Shown here: in pieces, positions 15,335 to 22,308 of the stretch
Layout: every line of letters begins with the position of its first letter
Numbering within the stretch: the first letter of the stretch is position 1
Translations under genes and position numbers: made by a program
DNA from: Christensenella sp. UBA7862
Lineage (GTDB): Bacteria; Bacillota; Clostridia; Christensenellales; UBA1242
Assembly: GCA_002500135.1 (NCBI GenBank)
Contig: DLSM01000012.1
Location: forward strand, 1 to 24,879
Length of the DNA: 24,879 nt
Direction of reading: 5' to 3'
Notes under the pieces: generated by a model
Database searches by the model: none
Seen by the model: the letters and a program-made list of their open reading frames with translations, nothing else
What the model was told of the DNA's origin: nothing

Positions 15335-15682
15335 ATGCCAATTACAAAGAAAAAAGACCCAATAATTGAATTTTTGATGGTTATTGTGGAAAGGGGAAAA
15401 GTGGAAAAGGCTACGGCAATTTTGCAAAGCATGAGAGTTGACGCACAAGTTGTTTCCTTTGGCAAAGGCACTGCAGACTCGTCAATGGCAGAATACTTTG
15501 GCACAGAAGGAAAGGAAAAAGAAGTTCTTTTTGCAATTATCAAAATGAAAGATGAAGAAACAATACTTTCTACCCTATCCGAAAAGTTAAAATTTGAAGA
15601 AAAAAACACTGGGCTGGCATTAACACTGCCTATTAAAAGTGCAACATATTCAACGCTTGAATTCCTTGGGTTTACACTGTAA
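15335..15682 (+). CDS. PII-like signalling protein, first copy
   Basis: This 115-residue protein has the PII/GlnB-like fold pattern. It begins with a beta strand (FLMVIVERGKVEKATAIL), then a T-loop region with GKGTADSSMAEYFGTEGKEKEVLFAI, then a C-terminal beta-alpha-beta ending in GLALTLPIKSATY. Classical PII proteins sense 2-oxoglutarate, ATP and ADP through the T-loop. Here the T-loop is short and lacks the uridylylated tyrosine context, so covalent modification as in GlnB is unlikely. Its place directly after the DUF1538 gene (51 nt) suggests that it gates that membrane protein. The ribosome site AAAGGAG and the ATG are clear. Confidence 0.75.
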   Translation: MPITKKKDPIIEFLMVIVERGKVEKATAILQSMRVDAQVVSFGKGTADSSMAEYFGTEGKEKEVLFAIIKMKDEETILSTLSEKLKFEEKNTGLALTLPIKSATYSTLEFLGFTL

Positions 15683-15691
15683 AAATAATTT

Positions 15692-15729
15692 ACAAAACAA
15701 CGATTATAAGCGAAAAGTAGAAAATATAA
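15692..15729 (+). repeat. Leader repeat, copy 2, before the second PII-like gene
   Basis: GATTATaAGCGAAA and TAGAAAATATA recur here, 9 nt after the first PII-like stop, again just before a ribosome site. The copy probably travelled with a gene duplication, or is a conserved mRNA processing or binding site. Confidence 0.6.
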
Positions 15730-15754
15730 ATTATATAAAAAGGAAGAAAAAATT

Positions 15755-16165
15755 ATGTTAAAAGAATTTGAAATGATTGTGACAATAGTTCAAAAAGGAC
15801 AAGCAGACAAGGTTGTTGAAGCCTCACGAGAAGGTGGAGCAAGAGGTGGCACAATTATATATGGACGTGGCACTGGCATACACGACAGTGACTCTGTGCT
15901 TGGTGTGCAAATTCAACCGGAAAAGGAAATTGTATTCACCCTTGCGGAAACATATCAAAAACCTGCCATTATGAAACTTATCTGCGAAAAAGCAAAACTT
16001 AACACCCCCGGCGCTGGACTTTGTTTTTCCCTTCCCGTCAACAGAATATTAGGCTCCAAAAAGATGATGAAGCCATCGGAAATTGAAAAACTTAAAAAAG
16101 AAAAAGCAAAAGCTGAAAAGTCCGCTGAAACAAAAAGCGAAAATAAAAAAGAAGAAACAAAATAA
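15755..16165 (+). CDS. PII-like signalling protein, second copy with charged tail
   Basis: This is a paralogue of the preceding gene, 136 residues long, with the same order: N-terminal strand (FEMIVTIVQKGQADKVVEA), a GRGTGIHDSD loop where PII proteins carry the T-loop, EKEIVFTLAE and the C-terminal GAGLCFSLPVNRI. It differs by a lysine- and glutamate-rich tail from about residue 107, probably disordered. Two divergent PII-like subunits beside one two-repeat membrane protein suggest a hetero-oligomeric regulator or two separate sensors. An AAGGAAG ribosome site precedes the ATG, and the operon ends at the terminator just downstream. Confidence 0.75.
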   Translation: MLKEFEMIVTIVQKGQADKVVEASREGGARGGTIIYGRGTGIHDSDSVLGVQIQPEKEIVFTLAETYQKPAIMKLICEKAKLNTPGAGLCFSLPVNRILGSKKMMKPSEIEKLKKEKAKAEKSAETKSENKKEETK

Positions 16166-16170
16166 AAGAG

Positions 16171-16199
16171 AAAAAGCAAGATAATAGGTCTTGCTTTTT
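16171..16199. terminator. Bidirectional terminator between the PII-like operon and the InlB-repeat gene
   Basis: Ten-bp perfect stem (AAAAAGCAAG, 9-nt loop, CTTGCTTTTT) with T/A runs on both sides. It touches the stop codon of the converging gene. Confidence 0.85.
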
Positions 16200-17216
16200 T
16201 ATTGTGGATACAAATCAAAACTAGCAGTGATACTAGAACCATTTATCACACTTTTTGCTTGAAAAACATATGTCCACGTTGATTCCTCTTCATCGTCATT
16301 GTCATAAATACTGTGTATGTAAGATGCTGGTATTGAAATAGTAATCGCTCCAGTTTGCTCTGCACTTGAAATAGTTGGCTTAAAATCCGAATTATCACTA
16401 TCTTTGCGTTTATATACTTTACCAGTGTTAAGATCCTCATTATACAAGTCAAGTGATATTATAGAGTAAACCCATCTTCCACCACCGCCTCCAGCTGTTA
16501 GTGTGATAGTTCCATAATTATTTCCCCAATAAAACACTTTTGACGACGAATTCAAATTAATATCCCAATAAGCAGAGCCGCCCCAAGAATAGGTGTTTAC
16601 TCCATTACCACTTATAGTCAAGGTAGTTGGTGGGATTGACCAGTAGGCGTAAAGGGTTATGGACGATGTTTGTGACCAAGTTGTTGCAGATGTTCCGTCA
16701 GCGTTATAATATTTTGTGCCAGAGCCGCCAGTTGATGAAAAATAACCTTCAAACTTATAGCCATTTCGAGTGGGAATGGTTATGGTTGGAAGTGCTTGTC
16801 CATATGTTGCCGTTGCGGTTGATGAACCGCCAGAACCAGATTGTTTGTTGAATGTTATTGTGAATGTTTGAGGTGTCCACTGGGAAGTTAAAGTGTGATT
16901 TCCAACTGTTGTATTTTGTGTGGAAGCGGTTACAATTAACGAACCATTTTTCCAACCGCCGAAGTTATACCCCGTGCGTGTTGGAGTGGGCAAATCGCCG
17001 TAATTATCGCCTAATTTAACGGTCTTTTGGCTGGGAGATACCCCCCCCCCCTGCGGGGTCAAAAGTGACCGTGTAATAGGGTCTAGAATAGGTCACAGAC
17101 ACGTTTCCGATTGTTCTTTGTTGAGTTGCACCGAAGATGATAATGGACAAAAGAGCCATGACGAGTGTATAGTTTACACACAGCATGCCAACTCTCATTT
17201 TGTCCCAAAATCTCAT
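16199..17216 (-). CDS. InlB-repeat surface protein, out of frame at an 11-G tract (probable phase-variable gene)
   Basis: The gene is read in two frames joined at 17041-17051. The first part starts MRFWDKMRVGMLC with a hydrophobic signal anchor (residues 10-30) and reaches TVTFDPAGGGG, then meets a stop 7 codons after the tract. The second frame continues with VSPSQKTVKLGDNYG and two InlB B-repeats (Listeria-Bacteroides type), then a C-terminal domain with LTAGGGGGRW. Removing one G restores a 338-residue protein. Its spacing from FD to KLGD then equals that of the paralogue at 22307-23350 residue for residue. Promoter and ribosome site (GGGAGG) are intact. It is therefore probably an OFF state, although a sequencing error or a fixed mutation is possible. 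Confidence 0.85.
17041..17051. repeat. 11-bp homopolymer in the InlB-repeat gene (frame switch)
   Basis: Eleven C on plus (G on the coding strand), inside the first InlB repeat. Lengths of 7, 10 or 13 keep the gene in frame; 11 does not. The intact paralogue encodes the same position without a homopolymer. Confidence 0.85.
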
Positions 17217-17250
17217 CTTCGTTTTGCCTCCCTATATAGTTTCTACAGAA

Positions 17251-17279
17251 ATTTTATTTTTAAATATCCAATTTGTCAA
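17251..17279 (-). promoter_or_regulatory. Sigma-A promoter of the phase-variable InlB-repeat gene
   Basis: TTGACA (17274-17279) and TAAAAT (17251-17256), 17-nt spacer, minus strand. The stretch CTTGACAAATT matches the promoter of the paralogue at 23383-23411. Confidence 0.8.
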
Positions 17280-17313
17280 GAGAAATTTGGGAATTTTAGA
17301 AAAATATTATGCG

Positions 17314-17394
17314 GGGGCGACAGGCAAAACGGAGTTTTGCGGCAAAATCGAGAGATTTTGCAGAATTTTCCGAGGGAAAATTCTCTGTCGCCCC
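17314..17394. repeat. Perfect clover-leaf inverted repeat (81 bp)
   Basis: A 10-bp outer stem (GGGGCGACAG 17314-17323 with CTGTCGCCCC 17385-17394) encloses three perfect hairpins. These are GCAAAAC/GTTTTGC (17324-17340, loop GGA), GCAAAATC/GATTTTGC (17342-17361, loop GAGA) and AGAATTTTCC/GGAAAATTCT (17362-17384, loop GAG). Thirty-five base pairs leave only 11 unpaired bases. All loops are purine-only and closed by C-G. It lies between two divergent promoters, so neither would transcribe it. No open reading frame or known RNA family fits. Confidence 0.85.
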
Positions 17395-17403
17395 AAAAAA
17401 CTG

Positions 17404-17432
17404 TGGACAATGCGGCAAATGTTTGATATAAT
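17404..17432 (+). promoter_or_regulatory. Promoter of tRNA-Ala
   Basis: TGGACA (17404-17409) and TATAAT (17427-17432) with a 17-nt spacer; the tRNA begins 15 nt after the -10. Confidence 0.8.
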
Positions 17433-17446
17433 ATAATGTGAAATAT

Positions 17447-17522
17447 GGGGGTATGGCTCAGTTGGTAGAGCGTTGCGTTCGCATCGCAAAGGTCAGCGGT
17501 TCGAATCCGCTTATCTCCACCA
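17447..17522 (+). tRNA. tRNA-Ala (anticodon CGC)
   Basis: A complete 76-nt cloverleaf with encoded CCA. The anticodon stem TTGCG/CGCAA closes the loop TTCGCAT, anticodon CGC, which reads GCG. The acceptor stem contains the G3:U70 pair that identifies alanine tRNA. The T-loop TTCGAAT is standard. Confidence 0.95.
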
Positions 17523-17526
17523 TTTT

Positions 17527-17554
17527 AAAAGGTCTTCTTAGGAAGGCTTTTTTT
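17527..17554 (+). terminator. Terminator of tRNA-Ala
   Basis: GTCTTC and GAAGGC pair around the loop TTAG, extended by A-T pairs and followed by a T-run. Confidence 0.75.
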
Positions 17555-17580
17555 ATTTTAACTTTTTTCTCAAATTTATT

Positions 17581-17608
17581 TTGTATATATTCCAAATTAT
17601 GGTAAAAT
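17581..17608 (+). promoter_or_regulatory. Candidate promoter of the dehydrogenase gene
   Basis: TTGTAT (17581-17586) and TAAAAT (17603-17608) with a 16-nt spacer; the -35 is imperfect. The leader contains the hairpin 17631-17655. Confidence 0.4.
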
Positions 17609-17630
17609 TTCTGTGTTAGATTGAGAAAAG

Positions 17631-17655
17631 TGGAAATACTTAGATAAGATTTCCA
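17631..17655 (+). promoter_or_regulatory. Leader hairpin before the dehydrogenase gene
   Basis: TGGAAAT (17631-17637) pairs with ATTTCCA (17649-17655), and CTTA with TAAG inside it, giving 11 bp with one bulged base. It is 27 nt before the ATG and has no T-run, so it is a leader structure rather than a terminator. Confidence 0.4.
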
Positions 17656-17682
17656 TTCTAGGTTTAACAAAAAGGAGTATCT

Positions 17683-18747
17683 ATGAAAAAATATTTGAAA
17701 GTTGCACAAATTGGGTGCGGAAAGATGTCTGTTTACACCATGCGCTATGTGGAAGAAAAAGGTGGTACAATTTGCTGTGCGTATGACATTGCAAAAGACA
17801 GAATTGGCAAAGACATTTCGTATGTGCTTGGTGGAAAAGACAGAGGGGTTATCATTCAAGACGTCAAAGACCTTGAAAGCGGGCTTAAGAAAATGAAGCC
17901 AGATTGTGCTATCATCACAACAATGAGCCTTATGAACGACATTTATCCAGCAATGCTTGCATGCGCAAACGCAGGGGTAAACGCCATTTCCACTTGCGAA
18001 GAAGCATTTTATCCAATGAATTCCAATCCAAAACTCACAAAGAAACTTGATAAAGTTGCAAAAGAACATAACTGCACACTTTCAGGCAGTGGCTATCAAG
18101 ACACTTCTTGGGGCAGTTTGATTTCAGTCCTTTGCGGAACAACACAAAAAATCACCAGAATTGTTGGCAAATCTTCCTACAATGTTGAAGATTATGGCAT
18201 TGCACTTGCCCAAGTTCATGGGGCGGGACTTTCTCTTAAAGAATTTGACGAAAAAATTGCTTCTGTGGACAGAATTCCAGACGAAGAACGTCAAAAACTT
18301 ATAAACGCTGGCAACTATTCCCCTTCATATATGTGGACAGTTAATGGCTGGCTTTGTGAAAAACTTGGCTTGCACGTTTTGTCACAAACTCAAAAATGCG
18401 TGCCACAAACTTATAAAAAAGACCTTAAGTCATCAACTCTTGGCATGACAATTAAGAAAGGTGACGCAACAGGCATGAGTGCAGTTGTTACGACAAAAAC
18501 TAAGGAAGGCATAACCCTTGAAACACAATGTATTGGAAAAGTGTATGGTCCAGACGAATTTGACCAAAACGAATGGACAGTTGAAGGCGAACCAACAACT
18601 ACAATTGTTGTCAACAAACCACAAACAGTTGAACTTACCTGCGCAAGCATTGTCAACCGTCTTCCAGACCTTGTAAAAGCACCAGCGGGCTATGTTCCAA
18701 CTTGCGAAATGCTTGACATAAACTACAAGCAAGAACTTACAAAATAA
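17683..18747 (+). CDS. NAD(P)-binding dihydrodipicolinate reductase-like / 2,4-diaminopentanoate dehydrogenase family protein
   Basis: This 354-residue oxidoreductase has an N-terminal Rossmann fold (VAQIGCGKMS, residues 7-16). Its C-terminal half resembles the dihydrodipicolinate reductase-like family that includes clostridial 2,4-diaminopentanoate dehydrogenase of ornithine fermentation; the ending with NRLPDLVKAPAGYVPTCEM is typical. Other members of the ornithine pathway are not in the window, and the gene stands alone between tRNA-Ala and a terminator, so the substrate is not settled. An AAGGAG site six bases before the ATG fixes the start. The family call is firmer than the substrate. 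Confidence 0.7.
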   Translation: MKKYLKVAQIGCGKMSVYTMRYVEEKGGTICCAYDIAKDRIGKDISYVLGGKDRGVIIQDVKDLESGLKKMKPDCAIITTMSLMNDIYPAMLACANAGVNAISTCEEAFYPMNSNPKLTKKLDKVAKEHNCTLSGSGYQDTSWGSLISVLCGTTQKITRIVGKSSYNVEDYGIALAQVHGAGLSLKEFDEKIASVDRIPDEERQKLINAGNYSPSYMWTVNGWLCEKLGLHVLSQTQKCVPQTYKKDLKSSTLGMTIKKGDATGMSAVVTTKTKEGITLETQCIGKVYGPDEFDQNEWTVEGEPTTTIVVNKPQTVELTCASIVNRLPDLVKAPAGYVPTCEMLDINYKQELTK

Positions 18748-18810
18748 CAAAAATTATATTTTACAAGTTCCGCTTATATAACCGAATGTATAAAATATCT
18801 TTACAGCAAA

Positions 18811-18832
18811 AACTCAACCAAATGGTTGAGTT
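18811..18832. terminator. Bidirectional terminator
   Basis: AACTCAACCA pairs with TGGTTGAGTT across a 2-nt gap and is followed by T-runs. It separates the dehydrogenase (plus) from smsB (minus). Confidence 0.85.
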
Positions 18833-18837
18833 TTTTA

Positions 18838-19767
18838 TCATTTTAAAAATCCATTGATAATTGCTTTTTCTGCTTCTTGGGCAGTCAGTCCCATGGTCAT
18901 GAGTTTGTTTTGTTGGTCTTGAGATATTTTGCCGATTGCTGCTTCGTGGACTAGGCTTGCATCTCTATTTTGTGCCAAAATTTCTGGAGTTGATGAGATT
19001 TGTGCGTCATCACATAAAATTCCGTCACATTCCACGTGTCCAAAGCATTTTGCCTTGCCCACGACTTTTGAAACAAAAGATTGTTTGCTCTTATCTTTTG
19101 CAACAGCGTGCGACACGACATCAACTTTTGAATTATTCCCAACAAGTTGCACTTCAAAATTGGTTGAGGCATGGGCTGAGTTTTCAGTCAATATTTTTTC
19201 GTTTATGAGCAAGGTTGAATTTTCGCCCACCACTGCTTTTGTCACTCTTTTTGCCCCCGACACACCAGACAGTTGCAAGGTTTCCATTTCAAACACGCTT
19301 CCGTTTTTCATGTCAACAGTGGTCACTGGGTCAAGGACACGTTTTGCTTTGTTTTTGCCCATGCCGAGGTGACGTTCCACATATTTTACATGCGAGTTGT
19401 TGCCGATGTGAAAACTATGTATGCCGTTATGCCTAGATTTTTTGGAACTTGCATTGTGAATTCCGCACCCCGCCACAATTAGGACGTCACAGTTGTCACC
19501 TATGTAAAAGTCGTTGTAAACCATATCTTCAAAGCCTTCTTGACTGAGAAGAACAGGGATATGGACACTTTTGTTCTTTGTCCCGTCTTTGACAATAATG
19601 TCAATGCCGTCTTTGTCCTTTTTGGAAACAATATTTATCTCGTTGTCCACATTTCGTGCGACCAATTTACCATTACGTCTGATATTAAATGCCCCCGCTT
19701 GTGGAATGTCGTGCAAGTCGGATATTTTTTCAAGCAAAATCTTTTCTTGTTCTGTTAATGTATTCAT
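18838..19767 (-). CDS. smsB: SufB/SufD-like Fe-S scaffold protein (SmsB type)
   Basis: This 309-residue beta-helix protein of the SufB/SufD family is shorter than SufB or SufD of the full SUF operon. The C-terminal family motif is clear: PEILAQNRDASLVHEAAIGKI. C247 (in HVECDGIL) and E275 (in HEAAIGK) align with the SufB residues needed for cluster assembly. It overlaps smsC by four bases. With only one scaffold and one ATPase and no sufS, sufU, sufB or sufD nearby, the pair matches the two-gene minimal SUF-like system (SMS). The cysteine desulfurase, if any, is elsewhere. Confidence 0.8.
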   Translation of the reverse strand: MNTLTEQEKILLEKISDLHDIPQAGAFNIRRNGKLVARNVDNEINIVSKKDKDGIDIIVKDGTKNKSVHIPVLLSQEGFEDMVYNDFYIGDNCDVLIVAGCGIHNASSKKSRHNGIHSFHIGNNSHVKYVERHLGMGKNKAKRVLDPVTTVDMKNGSVFEMETLQLSGVSGAKRVTKAVVGENSTLLINEKILTENSAHASTNFEVQLVGNNSKVDVVSHAVAKDKSKQSFVSKVVGKAKCFGHVECDGILCDDAQISSTPEILAQNRDASLVHEAAIGKISQDQQNKLMTMGLTAQEAEKAIINGFLK

Positions 19768-20471
19768 GCTTGCCCCTCCAATTTGTCACAAACAACCGGT
19801 TGCAAAAATGGCGCAACTTCTTTGTAACTTCCAGATTTTTTGACTTGCCCGTTTTCCATAAGAATAACTTTTGAAGCAATTTCAATGAGTTTCTTTTGGT
19901 GACTTATGACGACAAATGTTCGCTTTTCGCTTTGAAAAAGTTGCACAAGTGCGTCAAAACTCCAAAGGTCAATGCCTGCCTCGGGTTCGTCACAAATATT
20001 AAGTTTGCAGTTTCTGGCAAGAAGTAGGGCGAGTTCAATTCGTTTAAGTTCGCCACCAGAAAGTCTGGAATTAACTTCTCTGTTTACATATTCCCTTGCA
20101 CAAAGTCCGACACGACTTAAAAAGTTGCAAGCGGCGGCAACTGTGTTTGTTCCACCTGTTGCAATGTCAATTAAGTCTTTTACAGTTAGTCCCTTGAACA
20201 CAGTTGGTTGTTGAAAGGCATATGCGATGCCGAGTTTTGCTCGGTCGGTTATGGATAAAGATGTGATGTCCTTGCCGTCAAGCAAAATTTGCCCGCTTGT
20301 TGCTGGAAGGATACCCATCATGATTTTTGCAAGAGTAGATTTGCCACTGCCGTTTTGCCCAGTTATTATGACAAGTTCGTTGTCGTTCACTTTCAAGTTG
20401 ACGTTTCTCAAGATGTCCAATCTTTTGCCGTCTTCGACAATGGAATAATTTAAGTTTTTTATTTCTAGCAT
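19764..20471 (-). CDS. smsC: SufC-like Fe-S assembly ATPase (SmsC type)
   Basis: This 235-residue ABC ATPase of the SufC family drives conformational change of the scaffold during Fe-S cluster assembly. Walker A GQNGSGKST is at residues 38-46, signature LSGGE at 137-141, Walker B with CDEPEAGID at 160-168, and the switch histidine H191 follows VIS. The DEPEAGID sequence and the SGGELKR context are those of SufC rather than of transporter ATPases. The ATG at 20471 is chosen for AGGAGAAAAA just upstream, over an in-frame start at 20519 with no ribosome site. It forms an operon with smsB. Confidence 0.88.
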   Translation of the reverse strand: MLEIKNLNYSIVEDGKRLDILRNVNLKVNDNELVIITGQNGSGKSTLAKIMMGILPATSGQILLDGKDITSLSITDRAKLGIAYAFQQPTVFKGLTVKDLIDIATGGTNTVAAACNFLSRVGLCAREYVNREVNSRLSGGELKRIELALLLARNCKLNICDEPEAGIDLWSFDALVQLFQSEKRTFVVISHQKKLIEIASKVILMENGQVKKSGSYKEVAPFLQPVVCDKLEGQA

Positions 20472-20487
20472 TTTTTCTCCTAAAATA

Positions 20488-20516
20488 ATTATTTCACATT
20501 TTGCAATGAATTTCAA
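20488..20516 (-). promoter_or_regulatory. Promoter of smsC-smsB
   Basis: TTGAAA (20511-20516) and AATAAT (20488-20493) with a 17-nt spacer, minus strand. The -10 is imperfect. Confidence 0.5.
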
Positions 20517-20588
20517 CAATTTTTAAGCACTTTTTGAGATATTTCCAAATATTAGATAGTCCTCTCTTTGAAAATAAAGGCAAATTGT

Positions 20589-20617
20589 TTGACACACATG
20601 GTCAAAATATGTAAAAT
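20589..20617 (+). promoter_or_regulatory. Promoter of the FakA-like domain gene
   Basis: TTGACA (20589-20594) and TAAAAT (20612-20617) with a 17-nt spacer, directly before an AAGGAG site. Confidence 0.75.
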
Positions 20618-20640
20618 CAAAATGTAAAAAGGAGAGAATT

Positions 20641-20910
20641 ATGGAATACGAAGGCGAAGAACTTAACTACAGATATGACACTCAACTTTTGATTGAGGGA
20701 AAAGGTCTTGACGAAGACAAAATAAGAGAACACTTCAACACTTGTTTTGTTGGAGATTGCTTGCTTGTAGTTGGCGACAGCGAACTTATCAAAATTCATT
20801 TCCACACAAACGAACCTTGGAAAGTGCTTGAATATGGTGCTTCCATTGGGGAAATTTATGACATTGTTGTGGAAGATATGTTCCGTCAAGCACAAGGTCT
20901 GCAAGGTTAA
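20641..20910 (+). CDS. Stand-alone FakA/YloV middle-domain protein
   Basis: This 89-residue protein resembles the domain between the kinase (DAK2) and the DegV-like part of FakA/YloV, the fatty acid kinase. Seen here are YRYDTQLLIEGKGLDE, GDCLLVVGDSELIKIHFHTNEPWKVLEY and IYDIVVEDMFRQ, which match the family's YCTEFLLEG, GDSLVVVGDDDLVKVHVHTN and IENMREQ patterns. The gene is complete: promoter, ribosome site and terminator are intact, and no kinase or DegV part flanks it, so it is not an obvious remnant of a broken gene. The function of an isolated copy is unknown; FakA-like proteins act in acyl-phosphate metabolism. Confidence 0.7.
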   Translation: MEYEGEELNYRYDTQLLIEGKGLDEDKIREHFNTCFVGDCLLVVGDSELIKIHFHTNEPWKVLEYGASIGEIYDIVVEDMFRQAQGLQG

Positions 20911-20920
20911 TCGCAAAGTA

Positions 20921-20948
20921 AAAAAGGCTGGAATTTTCAGCCTTTTTT
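20921..20948. terminator. Bidirectional terminator
   Basis: AAAAAGGCTG, loop GAATTTT, CAGCCTTTTT. It serves the FakA-like gene on plus and the alkD end on minus. Confidence 0.9.
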
Positions 20949-21001
20949 ATTTGAACCTATTGACAGCAACTTTGCTCGTTTATTTGTTCCGTTTCAACAT
21001 T

Positions 21002-21718
21002 TTAGGATAGTTTTTGTTTAATTTCCGCTTTTTGTTCGGTGGTTAGGCGGAAACTGTCGTTGCATTTTGAAATTGTTTTTCTTATTGTTTTTTCTGCAAG
21101 TAAGTTTTTGTTCTTTGAAAGATAGGATAGGGTTTCGTCAAAGCGTTTTGCAAAACTCGTGGCAAAAAACCATGCTTGTGCCATTTGGACATAATAATGT
21201 TCTGGGTGGTTCGCATGGGCAACAAGTGACACAATTTCTTCCAAGTTTTCCTCGTCAAGATAATAATTCATAAGTAAGACTATGCCCACTCGGACTTTGT
21301 ATTCGTGCTTATCTTCCATGCAAGATTTGATGTATTCAAGATAAATGTCTTTGTGCTTTTTGACAGATTTCAAACTTGAGCAAAGGCTATCCACAACGCT
21401 CCAGTTGTCAAAATTTACTATGAGTTTGTCCAAAATCTTTATGCGGTTTTGCTCGTCTATTTTGGCAAAAGACAAGACAAAATCAAACAAAATAATTTCT
21501 TCATAATATGTAAAATTAAAGTTGCTCAAAACAATGTCTTGTTTGTTTTCCCTAACAATTTGTTTGGCATAATCTCTTAAATAAGGCAACTTCCAGCCCA
21601 AAATTTTATACTCCGTTGCAATCAGTTTCTTATTAAAAAGACTGGACTTTTGGCTTGCGTTCTTCTCCAAAACCTTTACAAGTTGCTCATAATTTTCAAA
21701 ATTCAAATTCTCGTCCAT
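21002..21718 (-). CDS. AlkD-like DNA alkylation repair protein
   Basis: This is a 238-residue all-helical (HEAT-like) protein of the DNA alkylation repair family, whose characterised members are DNA glycosylases that remove 3-methyl- and 7-methylpurines. Family motifs are LGWKLPYLRDYAKQIVRE, FDNWSVVDSLC and the C-terminal KTISKCNDSFRLTTEQ. The substrate-contacting Trp and Asp of NWSVVD are present. The ATG at 21718 is preferred over an upstream start at 21766, because AAGGAG is positioned inside the end of ogt and the two genes are then one base apart. The operon with ogt couples two alkylation-repair routes. Confidence 0.85.
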   Translation of the reverse strand: MDENLNFENYEQLVKVLEKNASQKSSLFNKKLIATEYKILGWKLPYLRDYAKQIVRENKQDIVLSNFNFTYYEEIILFDFVLSFAKIDEQNRIKILDKLIVNFDNWSVVDSLCSSLKSVKKHKDIYLEYIKSCMEDKHEYKVRVGIVLLMNYYLDEENLEEIVSLVAHANHPEHYYVQMAQAWFFATSFAKRFDETLSYLSKNKNLLAEKTIRKTISKCNDSFRLTTEQKAEIKQKLS

Positions 21719-21719
21719 T

Positions 21720-22238
21720 TCATTTTCTCCTTGGAACTTTGTAGGAATTTGTATCAATTCCCTCAAGTTTTAGCAATGCGACTTTATTTTCAATTCCGCC
21801 ACCATATCCAATCAAATTTTTGCCCGCACCGACCACTCTGTGGCATGGGACAATTATGCAAATTGGGTTCCAGCCAACCGCTCCGCCAACTGCTTGGGCA
21901 GACATTCGTGCAATTCTCCGCTTGCTTGCCAGTTGCTTTGCAATGTCACCATAGGTCATCAGTTTGCCATATGGGATTTTGCTCACCACTTCAAGCACTT
22001 CTTGCTGAAAAGGTGTCGCATTATGAATACAATATTTTGGCGTAAACTTTGGTTCTTTGCCCGAAAAGTACTCGTCAAGCCACATTATTGTTTGCTCAAA
22101 AATTGGAAGATTTTTATTCTCACCCACCTTATGCTTCTTACTGTCACTTGACTGGGCAAACCACAAACCCGTCAAAACCTCACCGTCACTTTCTAACATA
22201 ATTTCACCCAGTGGCGAACAATATTTAAAATTATACAT
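21720..22238 (-). CDS. ogt: Methylated-DNA-protein cysteine methyltransferase
   Basis: This is a suicide enzyme that takes methyl groups from O6-methylguanine (and O4-methylthymine) in DNA. The active site PCHRVV has its acceptor cysteine at residue 132, preceded by the helix-turn-helix region (TPFQQEVLEVVSKIPYG, TYGDIAKQ) and by NPICIIV. The 172-residue length is that of the single-domain Ogt type. AGAGG precedes the ATG. Its stop codon lies one base before alkD, so the two are translated from one message. No ada regulator is present. Confidence 0.93.
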   Translation of the reverse strand: MYNFKYCSPLGEIMLESDGEVLTGLWFAQSSDSKKHKVGENKNLPIFEQTIMWLDEYFSGKEPKFTPKYCIHNATPFQQEVLEVVSKIPYGKLMTYGDIAKQLASKRRIARMSAQAVGGAVGWNPICIIVPCHRVVGAGKNLIGYGGGIENKVALLKLEGIDTNSYKVPRRK

Positions 22239-22254
22239 CTACCTCTCCGCCACT

Positions 22255-22282
22255 ATTCTATCACATCTTATCCAAAAAGCAA
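22255..22282 (-). promoter_or_regulatory. Candidate promoter of ogt-alkD
   Basis: TTGCTT (22277-22282) and TAGAAT (22255-22260), 16 nt apart on minus. It overlaps the T-run of the upstream terminator. Confidence 0.4.
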
Positions 22283-22308
22283 AAAAGACTGAGAGAGGTT
22301 TCTCAGTC
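22281..22308 (-). terminator. Terminator of the intact InlB-repeat gene
   Basis: GACTGAGA and TCTCAGTC (22287-22308) form an 8-bp stem followed on minus by six T; the hairpin overlaps the stop codon. Confidence 0.8.

Noticed and set aside
17118..17426. Plus-strand open frames across the InlB start and the clover-leaf
   Set aside because: They cross an inverted repeat and two promoters, have no ribosome site and no recognisable protein content.
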